DNA from: Hedera helix
Lineage: Eukaryota; Streptophyta; Magnoliopsida; Apiales; Araliaceae
Assembly: GCA_947179155.2 (NCBI GenBank)
Contig: OX359284.1
Span: 6,644,932 to 6,708,931 of the forward strand
Direction: 5' to 3'
Length of the DNA stretch: 64,000 bases
Made by a program: the position numbers and the translations under genes. Under the pieces are notes generated by a model. It saw nothing but the letters and a program-made list of their open reading frames with translations, was not told the origin of the DNA and did no database searches. Within the stretch, counting starts at the first letter, position 1. Every line of letters begins with the position of its first letter. This document shows positions 12,316 through 23,500 of this stretch, one piece after another.

Positions 12316-12437
12316 TCGAGGAAATATCACTATTTTCACGTACGCTTTTTATATTTTCATAAAATTCCTACTACTCAAGTGCTTACGTAAGAAAAGAATA
12401 AAAATATTACAAATACATATAAAAATATCAATTCCCA
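12316..12437. mobile_element. Second copy of the small hairpin MITE
   Basis: It starts CGAGGAAATATCACTATTTT and ends AAAAATATCAATT. It is collinear with the copy at 11194-11331 (TTCACGTACGCTTTTTATAT against TCCACACGTTTTTGATATTT) but has lost much of its central palindrome. Confidence 0.5.
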
Positions 12438-13260
12438 ATCAAAATAAGATATTTACAACTCAAAAGTATGGCCCAAAATCCTTTTACAGTCCTGATATAT
12501 TGTGAATTTGTCAACAAGGTGAACGAGGAGTTGCACATCACTTATCCATCAATCTAGTGATATAAAACGAGTAGAAAAAGTACACAACCACTTCAACCAA
12601 GTGATATTGAAATCTCATAATAAAATTAAATTAAGATAAAATAATATTACATGTATTCATATAAATTAATATTTAATATTAACATAAATTTATCGTAATC
12701 ATAAATATATATATATATAGTAAATCTCAATATCTAAATATGTAATAGTATTACTAATACTACTAGCGCTAGCCGTGAAACTAGTTTGAGCGAACTTTTA
12801 AACGAGCCTTGTTCAAATTCCACGACTCCTTAATATATGAGAGCTTTAATCAAGCTAAAACAATTTTTTTTAATTAATTAATTTTGGACGTAAATGAAAT
12901 TTTATAAAAATATCAATTTTTATTTATAAAATAATAATTTTTAATTTTTAAATATAATTGTAGATTGTTTTGTTCAAATTATAATAAAAAATAAAAAGAG
13001 AGAAAATTGTTTGATAGGGGAAGAGTTTTGACATTGTTTGGCAAGCACAGAAAAAATATATGACTTTAAATTTTTTATAACAAAATTCTTTTATATTTAT
13101 GTTACGAGATTTATAACGATAATTTTAAAATTTTAGTATAGTAATTTATTTTAATATTATAAAATAATATCATGGCAGAGAGAATAAATTATTATTATAG
13201 ACTTTAAAAATTCTCGTTACCTTCTTAAGGAGGATTTGGTCCCAAAATGTATCCATCTAT
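12438..13260. other. AT-rich intergenic sequence, no gene seen
   Basis: It contains a short TA run at 12703-12719 and a stretch around 12898-12960 (AAAAATATCAATTTTTATTT) that resembles sequence near 19000-19030. This may be a shared decayed repeat. Nothing coding. Confidence 0.4.
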
Positions 13261-13380
13261 CTGCACGGAAATAACCAGAATCACTTGCTGCCGCAACAGC
13301 TATACCCCTAAACTCTCTATCTGCTCGGAAATAGCCATAATCACTTGCTGCCGCAACAGCTATACCCCTAAACTCTCAAT
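13261..13380 (+). repeat. 60-bp tandem duplication just upstream of PDV2
   Basis: Units 13261-13320 and 13321-13380 are identical except for about four to five substitutions. They share CACTTGCTGCCGCAACAGCT and end in TACCCCTAAACTCTC. The second unit ends 69 bp before the PDV2 start codon, so the duplication lies in the proximal promoter or 5' UTR. Confidence 0.9.
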
Positions 13381-13449
13381 CCCATTTATTGGCGCTTTCT
13401 TCTAGTCTCCTTCCTTCTCTCTATTTTACAATTTCAAACACAGAAAAAG

Positions 13450-16442
13450 ATGGATGCAGAGAGAATCGGGTTGATCTTTGTTCGAGCTTCGGAGCTCCGT
13501 TCCAAAATCACCAATTGCATCCAAAAATCCTCAACAGACCTCAATGCAACCAAACATGCCACAGAGAGTGAAGAAAATCCCCAATTTTCTGGCTCTAATA
13601 CAGTAGATACTGAAGCAGATGAGAAGCTTTTCAACATTCGCGATGCATTCGAGTCTCTTGAAGCCCAGCTTTCGTCTTTGCAGGTCCTTTTATTGATTTC
13701 TTCATTTGGGGTTTTTGTTGAAATTTAGTAGTTTTTTTTTTATTGTTTTTGTTGTTGTTAGAACCCTTAATTTGAAATTTGTTACTTTTGTGCTCTGCTC
13801 AATGTTGAGTCTGTTTTTGGGTTTTTGTGAATTTGGGAGAAGCTTAATGCATTTCAGTTTTTTTGTCAGATTAAAATCGTTTGTAGACTTTGTTTGGTTA
13901 TACACTACATATTCAGATAAATATGAATTTTCACTTGCCTTACATTTTTGGTCCAATGAAAATACATATGGTTTCTCACATTAATGTTCTGGTTTAAATT
14001 CTTCTTAGCAGGGAGTAAAGTAGTTGGTATCAAGATTTTTTTTTTGGTGTACGTTGTGTGTGAAAAGAATCAAGCTTTAATTTGTAAGACTAACTCTCTT
14101 TTTCTTTGTCAAGTGTTGACCTTTTTTCTTCCCCAATGACAATGATGGGTATAAATTGGGTTTCTGTCCTGTATCATTTGTCATAGGGACTTATTAGGTG
14201 TTTTGATAGAGTTATGAAGGTAAATGACTGATTGGGATTAATAAATAAAGCCATATAGTGTAGATTAGAAGTAAATAATTAAGCTTTGAATTTCTACTAG
14301 ATGCACGGGTGAATTTGGGAAGATTTGAGATAATTAGTTAATAGGAGTTTAGCGAAATGCATATTGTGGTGTGTTCTAGTTGCCAAAGTATACTAAAGCG
14401 GTATATCTTCTCTCCTACAAGCCAGTTTTGTAATTTGACTTTGAATTCACTCATTGCAAAACCACTCATTTAAATGGATCCAACATAATCTCTATGATAT
14501 TAAGAAGTAAAAGTGAATAGTTGTTACTCCCCCGTCTCTATCTTAGTGAATGGATTTCTGTTTTGGGATATCATAAACTTAGTGAATTAATTCAATGAAA
14601 TCCTTTTCGTCTCTCCAAGTCCAGTGGTTGTAGTTAAAAATAGAGTAATCATTTCACTGATCCTCTCATTAAACTATGTGCATTCAATCCAAATCACTTA
14701 AATATGGACAAAAAAAGTGTTCTTTTTCCATTCATTGATAAGTGAAAATTGGGTGGAAAGAAGACTTGCAATCGTGACCTGTCATGTGGAGTATATGGTC
14801 AAAAGATGGACTGCGTGTAAAAAATTATTCTCAGCAAATTCAGTTTAAGAAACCAAGAGAAGGGTTAAATATCTCTATATCAAAAGAATAAAAGATCTAT
14901 AATCCAGCTCTATATACCCTAAAGACAGGCACTAGAGCTCTCTCTCGCATAAGAGCTTCCTACTTATCAGATTTAAGATAGAAAATATCAAAGACTGACA
15001 CTACATCTTTCTGGCCTTCCCTTCCTCCTCTCTAGAGCCATCTCCTTCACGTTTCCAAGAAGAGCAACTTAAATATCTCAAAAGAACCATGTGCTGGTTT
15101 TCTCCCTATCACCTTATGCACTATTTCACTAGAACCTTGACTGTCCTTGTCAATTTGTTCCTCACCATCTTTTAATCTTTGTGCTCTTCTATCCCATGCA
15201 ACTTACACCCTAATACCTGTTATTGACGGTGCCTCTACTGATTCAGTAAGCCACTCTTGAAAAGCCCTATGAATGTTTTGTTTCCTCCACTGAAATCTCA
15301 CCAACTTCCCTCGATAAATGCCTTTTTCATTGTTCTGGAAAATAAACTCTGTTAACTCTTCATTCAAGGCTGTTATTAATTTTATTATCTCAGCAATTGG
15401 ATTGGAAGTTTTGCCGTTGTACTCACCCTTAACTATGTTTCCAAATGCTACTGTAATTTATGGAAGTTTTTTAATTATGGATGAGTCCTTTTATAAATTA
15501 GGTGTCTGTGGTGATTGAATTATATCTCTTCCTTTGTTGTAAAGATAAACAAGTTAGAGATTTTATATGACTATACGAGTTATCAATTTTGGGTAGTCCG
15601 AAATTTCTTCAAACTATGGCTACTAGTCTTCTACATTTTGTTTCTATGTTGCTTGACCTTGTATTGTTTCATTAAGTTAAAGCGGAAGTAGAACCGAGAC
15701 TCTGAGAGAATAATGTATGGTGATACCTTTTATATTCATTCCTGTTTACTTGTTTTGTCAAATACTCCAGGCCCCTTCACACTTAACTTTTGATGGCCAG
15801 GCACTGCAGCAACAGCAGTTTTATGAAAGGGAAGCAGCACTTGCTGAGATTGATTACAGCCGCCAGAAGCTGATCAAGAAGCTGAAGGAGTATAAAGGTG
15901 AGGACTTGGAAGTCATACGCGAGGCTATTGCTTTTGCTAGTGAAACAGTAGAGGACAACAATGATCTTCTTCTTCCACCTTATCCAAGTCGACCTTCTCG
16001 CTCCCTCATTTCTAACAATAGCTCTCTTTTGTGCTTCCCCTCCACAAGTAGTTTTCCTCAAAACGGGGTGACAAGTGGTGACCCATCAAATGAGTTAAGG
16101 ACGAATATCCAAGAATCTGAGCGATTTAAATCAGAATCTAAAAGCTCATTTAGACTATTCATCAATGTTGCGACCAAAACAGTACTTACTCTTGTTGGTG
16201 TGGTAGCAGTTCTAAGTTTGGCTGGTTTTGAACCTAGACTCAAGAAAAGAGATACCCAATTCAAAGTTTTGGACCTATTTCAACAGCAAGGGAGTCAAAA
16301 GAAGAGACCAATAGTTCGGTGTCCTCCAGGGAAGGTCCTGGTGGTTGAAGATGGTGAAACTCGATGCCTTGTCAAAGAGAGAGTTGAAATTCCATTTGAG
16401 TCAGTTGTTACAACACCTGATGTAAATTATGGATGTGGATAA
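13450..16442 (+). CDS. PDV2: PLASTID DIVISION2, outer-envelope chloroplast division protein
   Basis: Two exons (13450-13683 and 15801-16442) give 291 residues, close to the roughly 307 of Arabidopsis PDV2. The family recruits the dynamin-like protein ARC5/DRP5B to the division site from the cytosolic side of the outer envelope and contacts PARC6 through its C-terminus in the intermembrane space. Visible features are an N-terminal MDAERIGLIF, a coiled coil from about residue 57 (LFNIRDAFESLEAQLSSLQ, then LAEIDYSRQKLIKKLKEYKG), the DLLLPPYPSRP motif, one membrane span at about 202-222 (VLTLVGVVAVLSLAGF), and the conserved tail (CPPGKVLVVEDGETRCLVKE) ending in YGCG with the terminal glycine. An upstream acceptor at 15770 would add ten residues in frame. 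I prefer 15800 because LQALQQQQ fits the family. The 2.1-kb intron holds nothing recognisable. Confidence 0.95.
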
Positions 16443-16969
16443 CACGGTATTTCCATCCTGTCATTTGTACATTTCGTTATGGTTTGGAGATTGGAATATT
16501 TTTTCTTTTTATTTAGAATGTCTGGTGTGCCATGTTATGTTCTTCATATTGTGGTTTGTTAGTAGGGAATGCTTATTCAGTTGCGTTTTTGTTTTCCTTT
16601 TTTTCCCCTTCCCTTCTTTACTTATCTACAGATTTCACAAATGATCACTTTGATATTTTAGGTCATCGTTTGCTTATATCATTATATAAACTACATTGAC
16701 ATCTCTGCCTCTGCTCTAGCTTATCATTTGACTGGTCTACCGTTGACCACTTGATTTATTGATATGACTCACTTTTATTAATATAGAGATTGAGAGTTTA
16801 AATTTTATTGGCAGCAAATTATGAAAAAAGATTCAACAAACACAGGTTCATAAGGGAATAGCGCGATAGAGCCCGTAAGTTATACCTTCACTTAGACCCC
16901 TCTAAGTTATGATAAATTATTGTAATAAATTAAGACATTCAAAATAATAAAAAATCCAAATTCGTTTTC
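16443..16969 (+). other. 3' UTR of PDV2 and downstream intergenic sequence
   Basis: T-rich sequence follows the stop. No further coding exon and no recognisable repeat were seen before the hAT MITE. Confidence 0.4.
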
Positions 16970-16977
16970 CTACAAAT

Positions 16978-17690
16978 CAGTGTTCTTAAACCCGGATCAG
17001 TCATTGAACCGAAAAAAGTACTAGGTGAATGGGTTGGTCCAATCAGTATTCGAACCGTTATTGAACCAGTGACATCATTAATATTTAATAAATAATTAAA
17101 TATATTAATTAATATTATATATTATATATAATATTTAGTAAATATGTAAAATTAATCAATTTATCTACAAAAAAAAAAATCTATTTATACAATATTTACT
17201 TTATACAATTCAAATAAATACTAAATTTATATAAAAAGAAATATATTAAATCATGATCATAACTTAAAAATCAAGACTCAAGAGTGATAAAATCAAACAC
17301 AAATGAACATAAACATCTCTAGGATACATTCAATCAAATTCGGTAAGAAAAAAACTAAATCTATTTGTACAATGTTTACTTTATATAATTCAAATAAATA
17401 CTAAATTTATATGAAAAGAAAGATATTAAATCATGATCATAACTCAAAACTCAATCAATGATACATTCAAATGCTTAAATTAAAAATAATAATAATAAAT
17501 AAAAAAAGACGGTAGGGAACCGGTAAAACCGGTGATTTGGTTACCGGGTCAATGGGTCGACCGGTTCAACCGTCGGGTTTGATCGAATCTTGACCAAAAC
17601 TGATTTTTTTATTTGAACTGGACCAGAATACCAACTGATTCTGATTTTTACTGGTCAAATCAATAGTCCGGTCTCGATTTAATAACCGTG
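16978..17690. mobile_element. hAT MITE with an internal direct repeat
   Basis: The left end CAGTGTTCTTAAACCCGG and the right end, reversed as CACGGTTATTAAATCG, form an imperfect inverted repeat. An exact 8-bp duplication, CTACAAAT, flanks it at 16970-16977 and 17691-17698. Subterminal GAACCG/CCGGT words recur. Inside, about 100 bp at 17178-17280 are repeated at 17357-17455 with few changes (shared TTCAAATAAATACTAAATTT and TTAAATCATGATCATAACT). Non-coding. Confidence 0.85.
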
Positions 17691-17698
17691 CTACAAAT

Positions 17699-18173
17699 AA
17701 TAGTCATAACTGATTTTTATTTTGTGTAAACTTGAGTTGCGCTGACTGTGGGCGTTATAAAACATGCACCTTTAAGATGTTATGACACCATCACATCACA
17801 GATTATTTGATAATTACCAAAAAAAAGAAGAGTATTTTGTCCAAGAACTCTGGTTAAGAAGAAGTATAGAGACAGACCAAATAGAGTGTTTTTTCAGTTA
17901 AACAGTTAAATAATACAGAATGATCATCCTATTAATTATTTTTTGTACCATAATTAATACCACATCCAATACCTAATCTTCTAGATTAATTCTCCCCTTT
18001 GATTACATCAATTAATAATTAGGCTGCTTTGTTCTTTTGGCATGGGGAAGTAAAAGTAGAATGAGAAACTGCCAAAGTATGTTCCATATATAATTAATTA
18101 ACACATCTTTAACTAATTTAGTGATAAAAAAAATGAACTGAGAAACCAAAGAAAAATGAACCCATTTGAGTAA
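17699..18173. other. Short intergenic stretch downstream of the DUF4228 gene
   Basis: AT-rich sequence with no gene or repeat identified. It should include the 3' UTR of the minus-strand gene at 18174-18626. Confidence 0.35.
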
Positions 18174-18626
18174 TTAATCATAAAATTCAATTCTCCGGCT
18201 GCTACACAACCGGCTGAGAATTAATTCCGACCCCCTCAAATCCGGGAAGAACGATGCAGCACCGTTCGGGTCCTGGCCGGAATAATTTTTGGGCTGATGT
18301 TTTTGCAATGCTGTGCTAGCCTTAATGGCTAGTGAACACAAGTCTTGTAAAGAAAGTGGTAAATGGGATTTTGATGTTGGAATGAGGAAATATACTTGTC
18401 CAAGCTGTAGCTCTTCATCAATGGGCACGTGCGGTGCATGTGAGTCCACATACATGGCTTCTAAGTTGCAAAGGAAGAAGTTTGGATTTTGGGACAAAAT
18501 GTGACCGGCTTTTATGGACTCTTTGAATTCTTGGAGCCTCCCATCTAAGTGAATGACCTTGGCTGTGGATGCCCAATTCAAGCCTTCACCTTTCCTTTTA
18601 ACGTGAGAAGTACATAAATTACCCAT
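18174..18626 (-). CDS. DUF4228 (PADRE) domain protein, possibly membrane-anchored
   Basis: A single uninterrupted frame of 150 residues. It begins MGNLCTS: Gly2 is a good N-myristoylation site and Cys5 a possible palmitoylation site, as in many PADRE proteins. The core shows the family pattern: AKVIHLDGRLQEFKESIKA, then GHILSQNPNFFLCNLEAM, then LQLGQVYFLIPTSK, and L-rich C-terminal segments. Members are small plant proteins whose genes often respond to pathogens and abiotic stress, and their biochemical role is unsettled. The length fits the family. The first ATG gives the myristoylation signal, which supports this start. The 5' leader lies in a microsatellite-rich region. Confidence 0.9.
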   Translation of the reverse strand: MGNLCTSHVKRKGEGLNWASTAKVIHLDGRLQEFKESIKAGHILSQNPNFFLCNLEAMYVDSHAPHVPIDEELQLGQVYFLIPTSKSHLPLSLQDLCSLAIKASTALQKHQPKNYSGQDPNGAASFFPDLRGSELILSRLCSSRRIEFYD

Positions 18627-18646
18627 ATAATATCTATATATCTATA

Positions 18647-18649
<3 letters not shown>

Positions 18650-18696
<47 letters not shown>

Positions 18697-18712
18697 AGAG
18701 AGAGAGAGAGAG
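18650..18712. repeat. (TA)n(GA)n microsatellite in the leader of the DUF4228 gene
   Basis: About 22 TA units are followed by nine GA units, immediately upstream of the minus-strand start codon at 18626. Read on the gene's strand it is (CT)n(TA)n, so it would lie in the 5' UTR if the TATA box at 18829-18837 is used. Confidence 0.9.
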
Positions 18713-18811
18713 ATTGAGAGAGAGAAAAAGAGAGGAATGGGAATGGTTTTGTAGAGAGATAAGTAGAAGGCGATTGAGAGAGAAAAACAGAGGAATGGGA
18801 ATGGTTTTGTA
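18712..18811. repeat. Tandem duplication with 60-bp spacing, 5' of the DUF4228 gene
   Basis: GATTGAGAGAGAGAAAAAGA begins at 18712, and a copy with a small deletion begins at 18772. Both continue into GGAATGGGAATGGTTTTGTA. It adjoins the microsatellite and lies between the likely TATA box and the start codon. Confidence 0.8.
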
Positions 18812-18828
18812 CAATATGCGGGTTAGGG

Positions 18829-18837
18829 TATATATAA
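18829..18837 (-). promoter_or_regulatory. Candidate TATA box of the DUF4228 gene
   Basis: On the minus strand the sequence reads CTCTTATATATACCC. Transcription would start near 18795-18805 and give a leader of about 175 nt made of CT/TA repeats. Confidence 0.5.
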
Positions 18838-18849
18838 GAGGAGTAAAGT

Positions 18850-19628
18850 TTGGGTTATGGCATTGTTTGGACTGTGGACTTGGGGTTGACTCTTTAATAA
18901 AAAAAATTAGAAATTAATATTTTTATAAGTAAAAATAATAATTTTATAAGATTTCTCGCACATGAATAATAAATAAGTCTCATATTAATATAAAAGAGAC
19001 ATTATAAAAATATTAATTTTTATTTATAAAAATATCAATTTAAAAATGGGCTTCTTTAAAGACTTCGAAAGTCTAGCGGCTACCACACCTCAAAATATGT
19101 ACAAGTCCGTAGAATGAATCATAGGCGTAAAAAAAAACAGTTTTAAAACATATTTTTCACCGTTCAAAATTTAATTTGATGGCCAAATATTTCAATCATC
19201 CGCACAATTAAACTGTAAACAAAAACTCACCATGTGATTTGTCAAAAATATATTTTTTATTCATAATCTCATTTAATTTTTATTTTATCAAAAATAATTT
19301 GGAAGATAAGATTACTTAAGTTGTGCATGCAATTGATGATTAAACGTAATTTTTTAGATATCTAACGTAAAATGCCGATCACTTAACCCTAAAGATATTT
19401 GTTGATTCACCATAATGTGACTATTAATGCATAGCATTATTAATGTGCATTACTACTACGTGCACATATAGTGACACTACATAACGGTATAAAATGATAT
19501 AATATGTTTAAATTTATCGGTATAATTTTATTACCATTTCACATTACTAGCTAAATTAATACTTTATTATTATTTAAAATATACATAAAATAAAAGTATA
19601 TTCTTAATATTCAAAAATTTCTACAAAT
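18850..19628. other. Intergenic, AT-rich; weak inverted repeat at 18916-19035
   Basis: AATATTTTTATAAGTAAAAA near 18916 has a loose inverted counterpart (TTTTTATTTATAAAAATAT) near 19017-19035, which suggests a decayed MITE of about 120 bp. No gene. Confidence 0.35.
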
Positions 19629-19633
19629 GGAAG

Positions 19634-20121
19634 TGTTGACGTCTGATTTTGTTCGGCTATCTTGTTGGCCGTCCGGGTAGGATACCTGCACAAAAGTCCT
19701 AACGGCTTGGGCCGTTGGTGGACTCATCTGGTGTGAGAGTTAGTGAAGGTTTTAAGAAAGGTCAACAATGGAGGTCTGTGTATTTAGTATAGTAGTAATG
19801 TGCATGTGTGCGTAACCCTTTCCTCCATCATTGACTGGGTATTTATAATGCATACCTGACTCTTACCCATTCCCTTTGGGATTGTCCATCAACATGGTAT
19901 AGTTTGAATAGGAAGGTAATCTCCTAAACCATCTGAGAACCTGACTCCTATTCTAATTTGGATTAGATATAGTAAATAGTCACAGTCCAGATTGGGTTAG
20001 GGACCTATCCCAAGCCTATTAGACTTAGAAGTCCTCATAAGAATCTGCCAAGCTGACGGTCCGTTGGGCCTAGCCCAACGTAGATTACCGGATCAGACTC
20101 AGCTAAATATTCATCCTAACA
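19634..20121 (-). repeat. 3' LTR of the Tat element
   Basis: 488 bp with TG...CA ends. It pairs with 30768-31254. Confidence 0.95.
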
Positions 20122-20140
20122 TTGCCCCCCACTCCCTCAG
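20122..20140 (-). other. Polypurine tract of the Tat element
   Basis: On the minus strand the sequence is GAGGGAGTGGGGGGCAA immediately before the 3' LTR. This is the expected plus-strand primer position. Confidence 0.75.
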
Positions 20141-20308
20141 CATGTGCTGGGGGAGTAGAATAAATCATTCCAAAAAGATATGTAAGCGGTCAAATTTAGA
20201 AGAAAATTAACTCTTCGGGAATCCAAGTGTAGGGACACAGGAGATATCAAACCGAAGGCAAACCCTCCTTGAACTTTATAGGAACTCAAGGACAACGTAA
20301 CAGAGGAG

Positions 20309-20448
20309 GAAAGCTTCATCGGGAGCCCAGATGCATTAGACCGATGGGAAAGCCCCATTGGGAGCCCAGAGGCATCAGACCGATGGGAAAGCCCCATCGG
20401 AAGCCCGGAGCCCTATCGGGAGCCCGGAGGCATCAAACCGATGGGAAG
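20309..20448. repeat. Tandem repeat of about 40 bp in the 3' non-coding part of the Tat element
   Basis: About three to four copies of a unit containing ATCGGGAGCCCAGAGGCATC and AGACCGATGGGAAAGCCCC. The last copy is a partial duplicate. It lies between the polypurine tract and the start of the opposite-strand gene. Confidence 0.8.
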
Positions 20449-20714
20449 AGTTCTTGCAAAGCGATCTTGGGCCCCTATAAATGAGATTTCAAACGTTGGG
20501 CCAAACGTAATAACCTGGCCCAAGTCTTCGTTAAACCCACTGTGTTTAGCCCAACAATCTACCCTACCGTTTCAGTTTCCGTCCGTTTGAATTTCTAAAT
20601 AGTGTAAGACAGCTGGACTCGTGCACGCGAGAATGGTCATTTATTACGCTGCTGTAAAACCCTGATAACACACCCCATCCGTTAGATCAGTTGCATCCAG
20701 ACCGTTGAACGCGG

Positions 20715-20722
20715 TATATAAG
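20715..20722 (+). promoter_or_regulatory. TATA-like box ahead of the opposite-strand gene of the Tat element
   Basis: TATATAAG within GCGGTATATAAGATAAGG is followed about 90 and 200 bp downstream by ATGs on the plus strand. It faces away from the retrotransposon genes and toward the opposite-strand reading frame. Confidence 0.4.
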
Positions 20723-20913
20723 ATAAGGAAAGTCGAACAATCGCCGTTTTTACTGGAAGCAGTTATCTCTAAAGAAAAGACGTCTGAGAGAAAGAGACTC
20801 CCATCCATCATGTCGATTGCTTTGTTCCAGTTTTGCTCCCACCTGATCGTCGTTCCATCAATCTCATTTCTGCATCAAGTAAGTTCTTCACACTCTATTC
20901 CAATATTTTCACA

Positions 20914-23121
20914 ATGATTAGGAGTACACAAGACACAAGAGCACAGGCTTCGTCTTCCCGGGTTGAAGACGAGGTCACGGTCGCCGAAACAGGGATCCCA
21001 GAAGGACAACCGTGGAAGCCAGTAGTTGTTGAGAGGATGAGGGACGTAGAGGAATACAATAGGATCAAATACTTCACCCTCCTATACAGAGTGGCAAACA
21101 CCCCTTCTTCCATCCGAAACTACCACTTCGATTTAGCCCATACAGAATTTTATATTCCAGAAACGTATGAAATTAAGAGACCCGGGGCTGGTGAGAGGAT
21201 GTATTATCAGCTAGAGGGGGGATGGATTTCGATCCATCGCCAGATTATGATATACGGGGTCTGATTCCCATTTCGCCCATTCGTTCTTGAGTTGTTACAC
21301 ACAACAGGACTCAGTTTAAACCAATTATCCCCCCAATTCTTTCATTCACATAAATAGCTTTATTGCCTTCTGTGCCTCCGAGTCGACCCCCCAGTCCTAG
21401 ACTTCTCCTTTCAGTTCTTTTCCATCACCAATAATAAGGAAAATGGCTTCTACCAAGTAATAAAGAACCCTGGAAGAGATACCCTAATGGACACCCCCTC
21501 CAGTAATAAGGGATGGCACGGGGACTGGTTCTTCATTAGGGGACCGGACACTGAGATGGTCGGACCTTGGGCTGACCCGAACAAAGACCAGCTGAATCCG
21601 AAGAGGATTACCCGAAAAAGGTTGGAGGAGTTTGAGGTCTTGTATTCCAAGAGACCGTCTATGAAGTGGAACCGAGATCTCCTCAATGATCAAGATTGGT
21701 TGTATTCATTCGGTCGTAAGTCCTCTGTCGAACTTGTTTCTTTATTCTGATTATGTTTAAGATACTTACTCCTTTGTTCTAACTGTGTTACAGTGGCCGA
21801 TCAAGGAAAGCACCCCGATAACGAAGCCATACTCGAGGCGGCTGGAGCTCCGAGGGGTAAACTGAGTGCCGCCGAAAAGCTGAAGGCGAGCCGCAGTTTG
21901 AGGGTCGTAAAACCGAAAGTCCCGACCCAGGTTGCTGTTACTCCTGGAGTTATCCCGGGACCCCTCGAAAGGGATGATATTGCCAAGCCCACGGGAGGGG
22001 AAGTGTTTGTTGCTGAGGAGTCAGGATCTAACAGACCGAAGACTAAAAGGAGGAGGCTGGTACTGAAATCCTCCCTGGAAGCAAGAATCAAACAGGTTCC
22101 ACTTCCTTCTAGGGCCCCAACCGATCCTTCTGCCGAGCTAGATGCCTTCAAACAGCTGGAAGAGTCCACTGTTCCTCCTCCCCAAGTTGAGGAAAAAGAA
22201 ATTGCCGAAGGCCCCGAGCCTTCAAACAAAAGAGACGGTCCTGCCGACCCCCCTACGAGTACCGAAGGTCCAAGGGTCGAAGAAGGGTCGAGCACGGAAG
22301 CCTTGGGCTCGTCAATGATTCCATTCGCTGCCGCTGACACCAAGGGAGCCGATCTAAAGACACTGATGGATATGTTGTTCTCCTTTCATGCAAAGGTAAA
22401 GATCTACCTGTGATTTTATTTGTTAAAATTGACCAAAAATCTGACTTTTTTTATCATCGGTTAACCATTACTTTGTTAGGGAAATGCAATTCTCCTGAAG
22501 GTGTCTGACAAGTAGAAAGTGCTCTAGCGGGAGCGTGCCGAAGCAGTGAAGAATCACCACAAGGTTCGGGATCAACTGATTCACTAACACGACGCCTTCC
22601 GTATTATGAAGAATGATTACGAGGAAGCACGGAAGACTAGGGTCGAGAAAGAAAAGGAAATCAGTCGACTCGAATCCCAAATATTAGATGCTGAGAAGCA
22701 TAGGAGGCAAGTCCTCGAGCAAGCCAACACTGACAAAGCTCAATTTGAGAAGATTCGGTAAGAGCTCGAGTTCCAAGTCCGATCCCAACAAGAGCAACTT
22801 GAACAGTCAAAAGACCTCCTCAACCTTCAAACAGATCGGATGAAAAATCTGAAGGACAATATTGAGCAGATCGTTGAAGGTTGGGCATCGAAGGAGGCTA
22901 ATTGGTTGAAAGGACCGATAGCTGCCGCTTCCCCGAGTGTCCTAACTCCGGAGCTTCGACAGAAAGTAATAGAGGAGTATAAAGCTTCGGATGAATTCCA
23001 AACGAACATCTATGTCTCCATCGTGAACGAGTTCAGCGATGGATTTGAGTATGCTCGGGAGCTTGCCAGGGGAAAGGGTCATGATCCCGATCAGTTGGGG
23101 ATTGTATTTCCCGAAGACTGA
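20914..23121 (+). pseudogene. Opposite-strand, intron-containing gene of the Tat element (Transposase_28-like), broken
   Basis: The plus-strand reading frame lies between pol and the 3' LTR, opposite to the element's own genes. The first part (20914-21264) encodes an acidic start and a region containing NYHFDLAHTEFYIPETYEIK. The next (21487-21715) has GWHGDWFFIRG and a basic RITRKRLEEFEVLYSKRPS. An intron (21716-21793, GTAAG...ACAG) joins to a Pro/Glu-rich linker at 21794. A second likely intron runs from about 22396 to 22479. The last part (22480-23121) is a long charged coiled coil ending GIVFPED. The layout resembles the Pfam 'putative gypsy type transposon' family (Transposase_28), which also occurs as additional antisense frames in Tat elements. 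A frameshift near 21240, stops between 21264 and 21487, and TAG codons near 22515-22530 break it. The function of the family is unknown. Confidence 0.6.
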
Positions 23122-23500
23122 TTGTTGTTGTGGAAGACTTGTCATCGTTTCTTTATTTATTTATTTATTTTTTTGAAGACTTTGTTAGTTCTAACTTTTG
23201 CTTTTGGGACTTTACTTGTAATTGAATGATTTTACCTTCATCGTTTACTTTATTATCTTTTTCTCATGAGTTATATTTTATCATCTGTATGTATAAATGT
23301 TTACTTATACTGCTTCACCCCCCTCTAGCCTAATCAGGTAAAGACCCGATGAGGCTAGGAGATAAATTCGAAAGTGCGTATCAAAACAACCATACAAAAA
23401 TAAGATGTAAAAAATATTCTCATTAATATCAAAAAAGATAATCCTATCGGCTGAAATGTAACATCAAAATTTGACTAAGTACAAATCCAACGTATCCTAA
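23122..23500. other. Spacer between the opposite-strand gene and the end of pol
   Basis: T-rich, non-coding. The two transcription units converge here, so both may use it as their 3' end. No other feature seen. Confidence 0.4.

Noticed and set aside
15318..15518. 66-residue frame inside the PDV2 intron
   Set aside because: It lies wholly in the intron with no splice sites keeping the PDV2 frame. Chance frame.
15771..15800. Upstream acceptor as the main PDV2 exon 2 start
   Set aside because: The ten extra residues interrupt a coiled coil that is continuous in PDV2 relatives. Kept only as a possible alternative.
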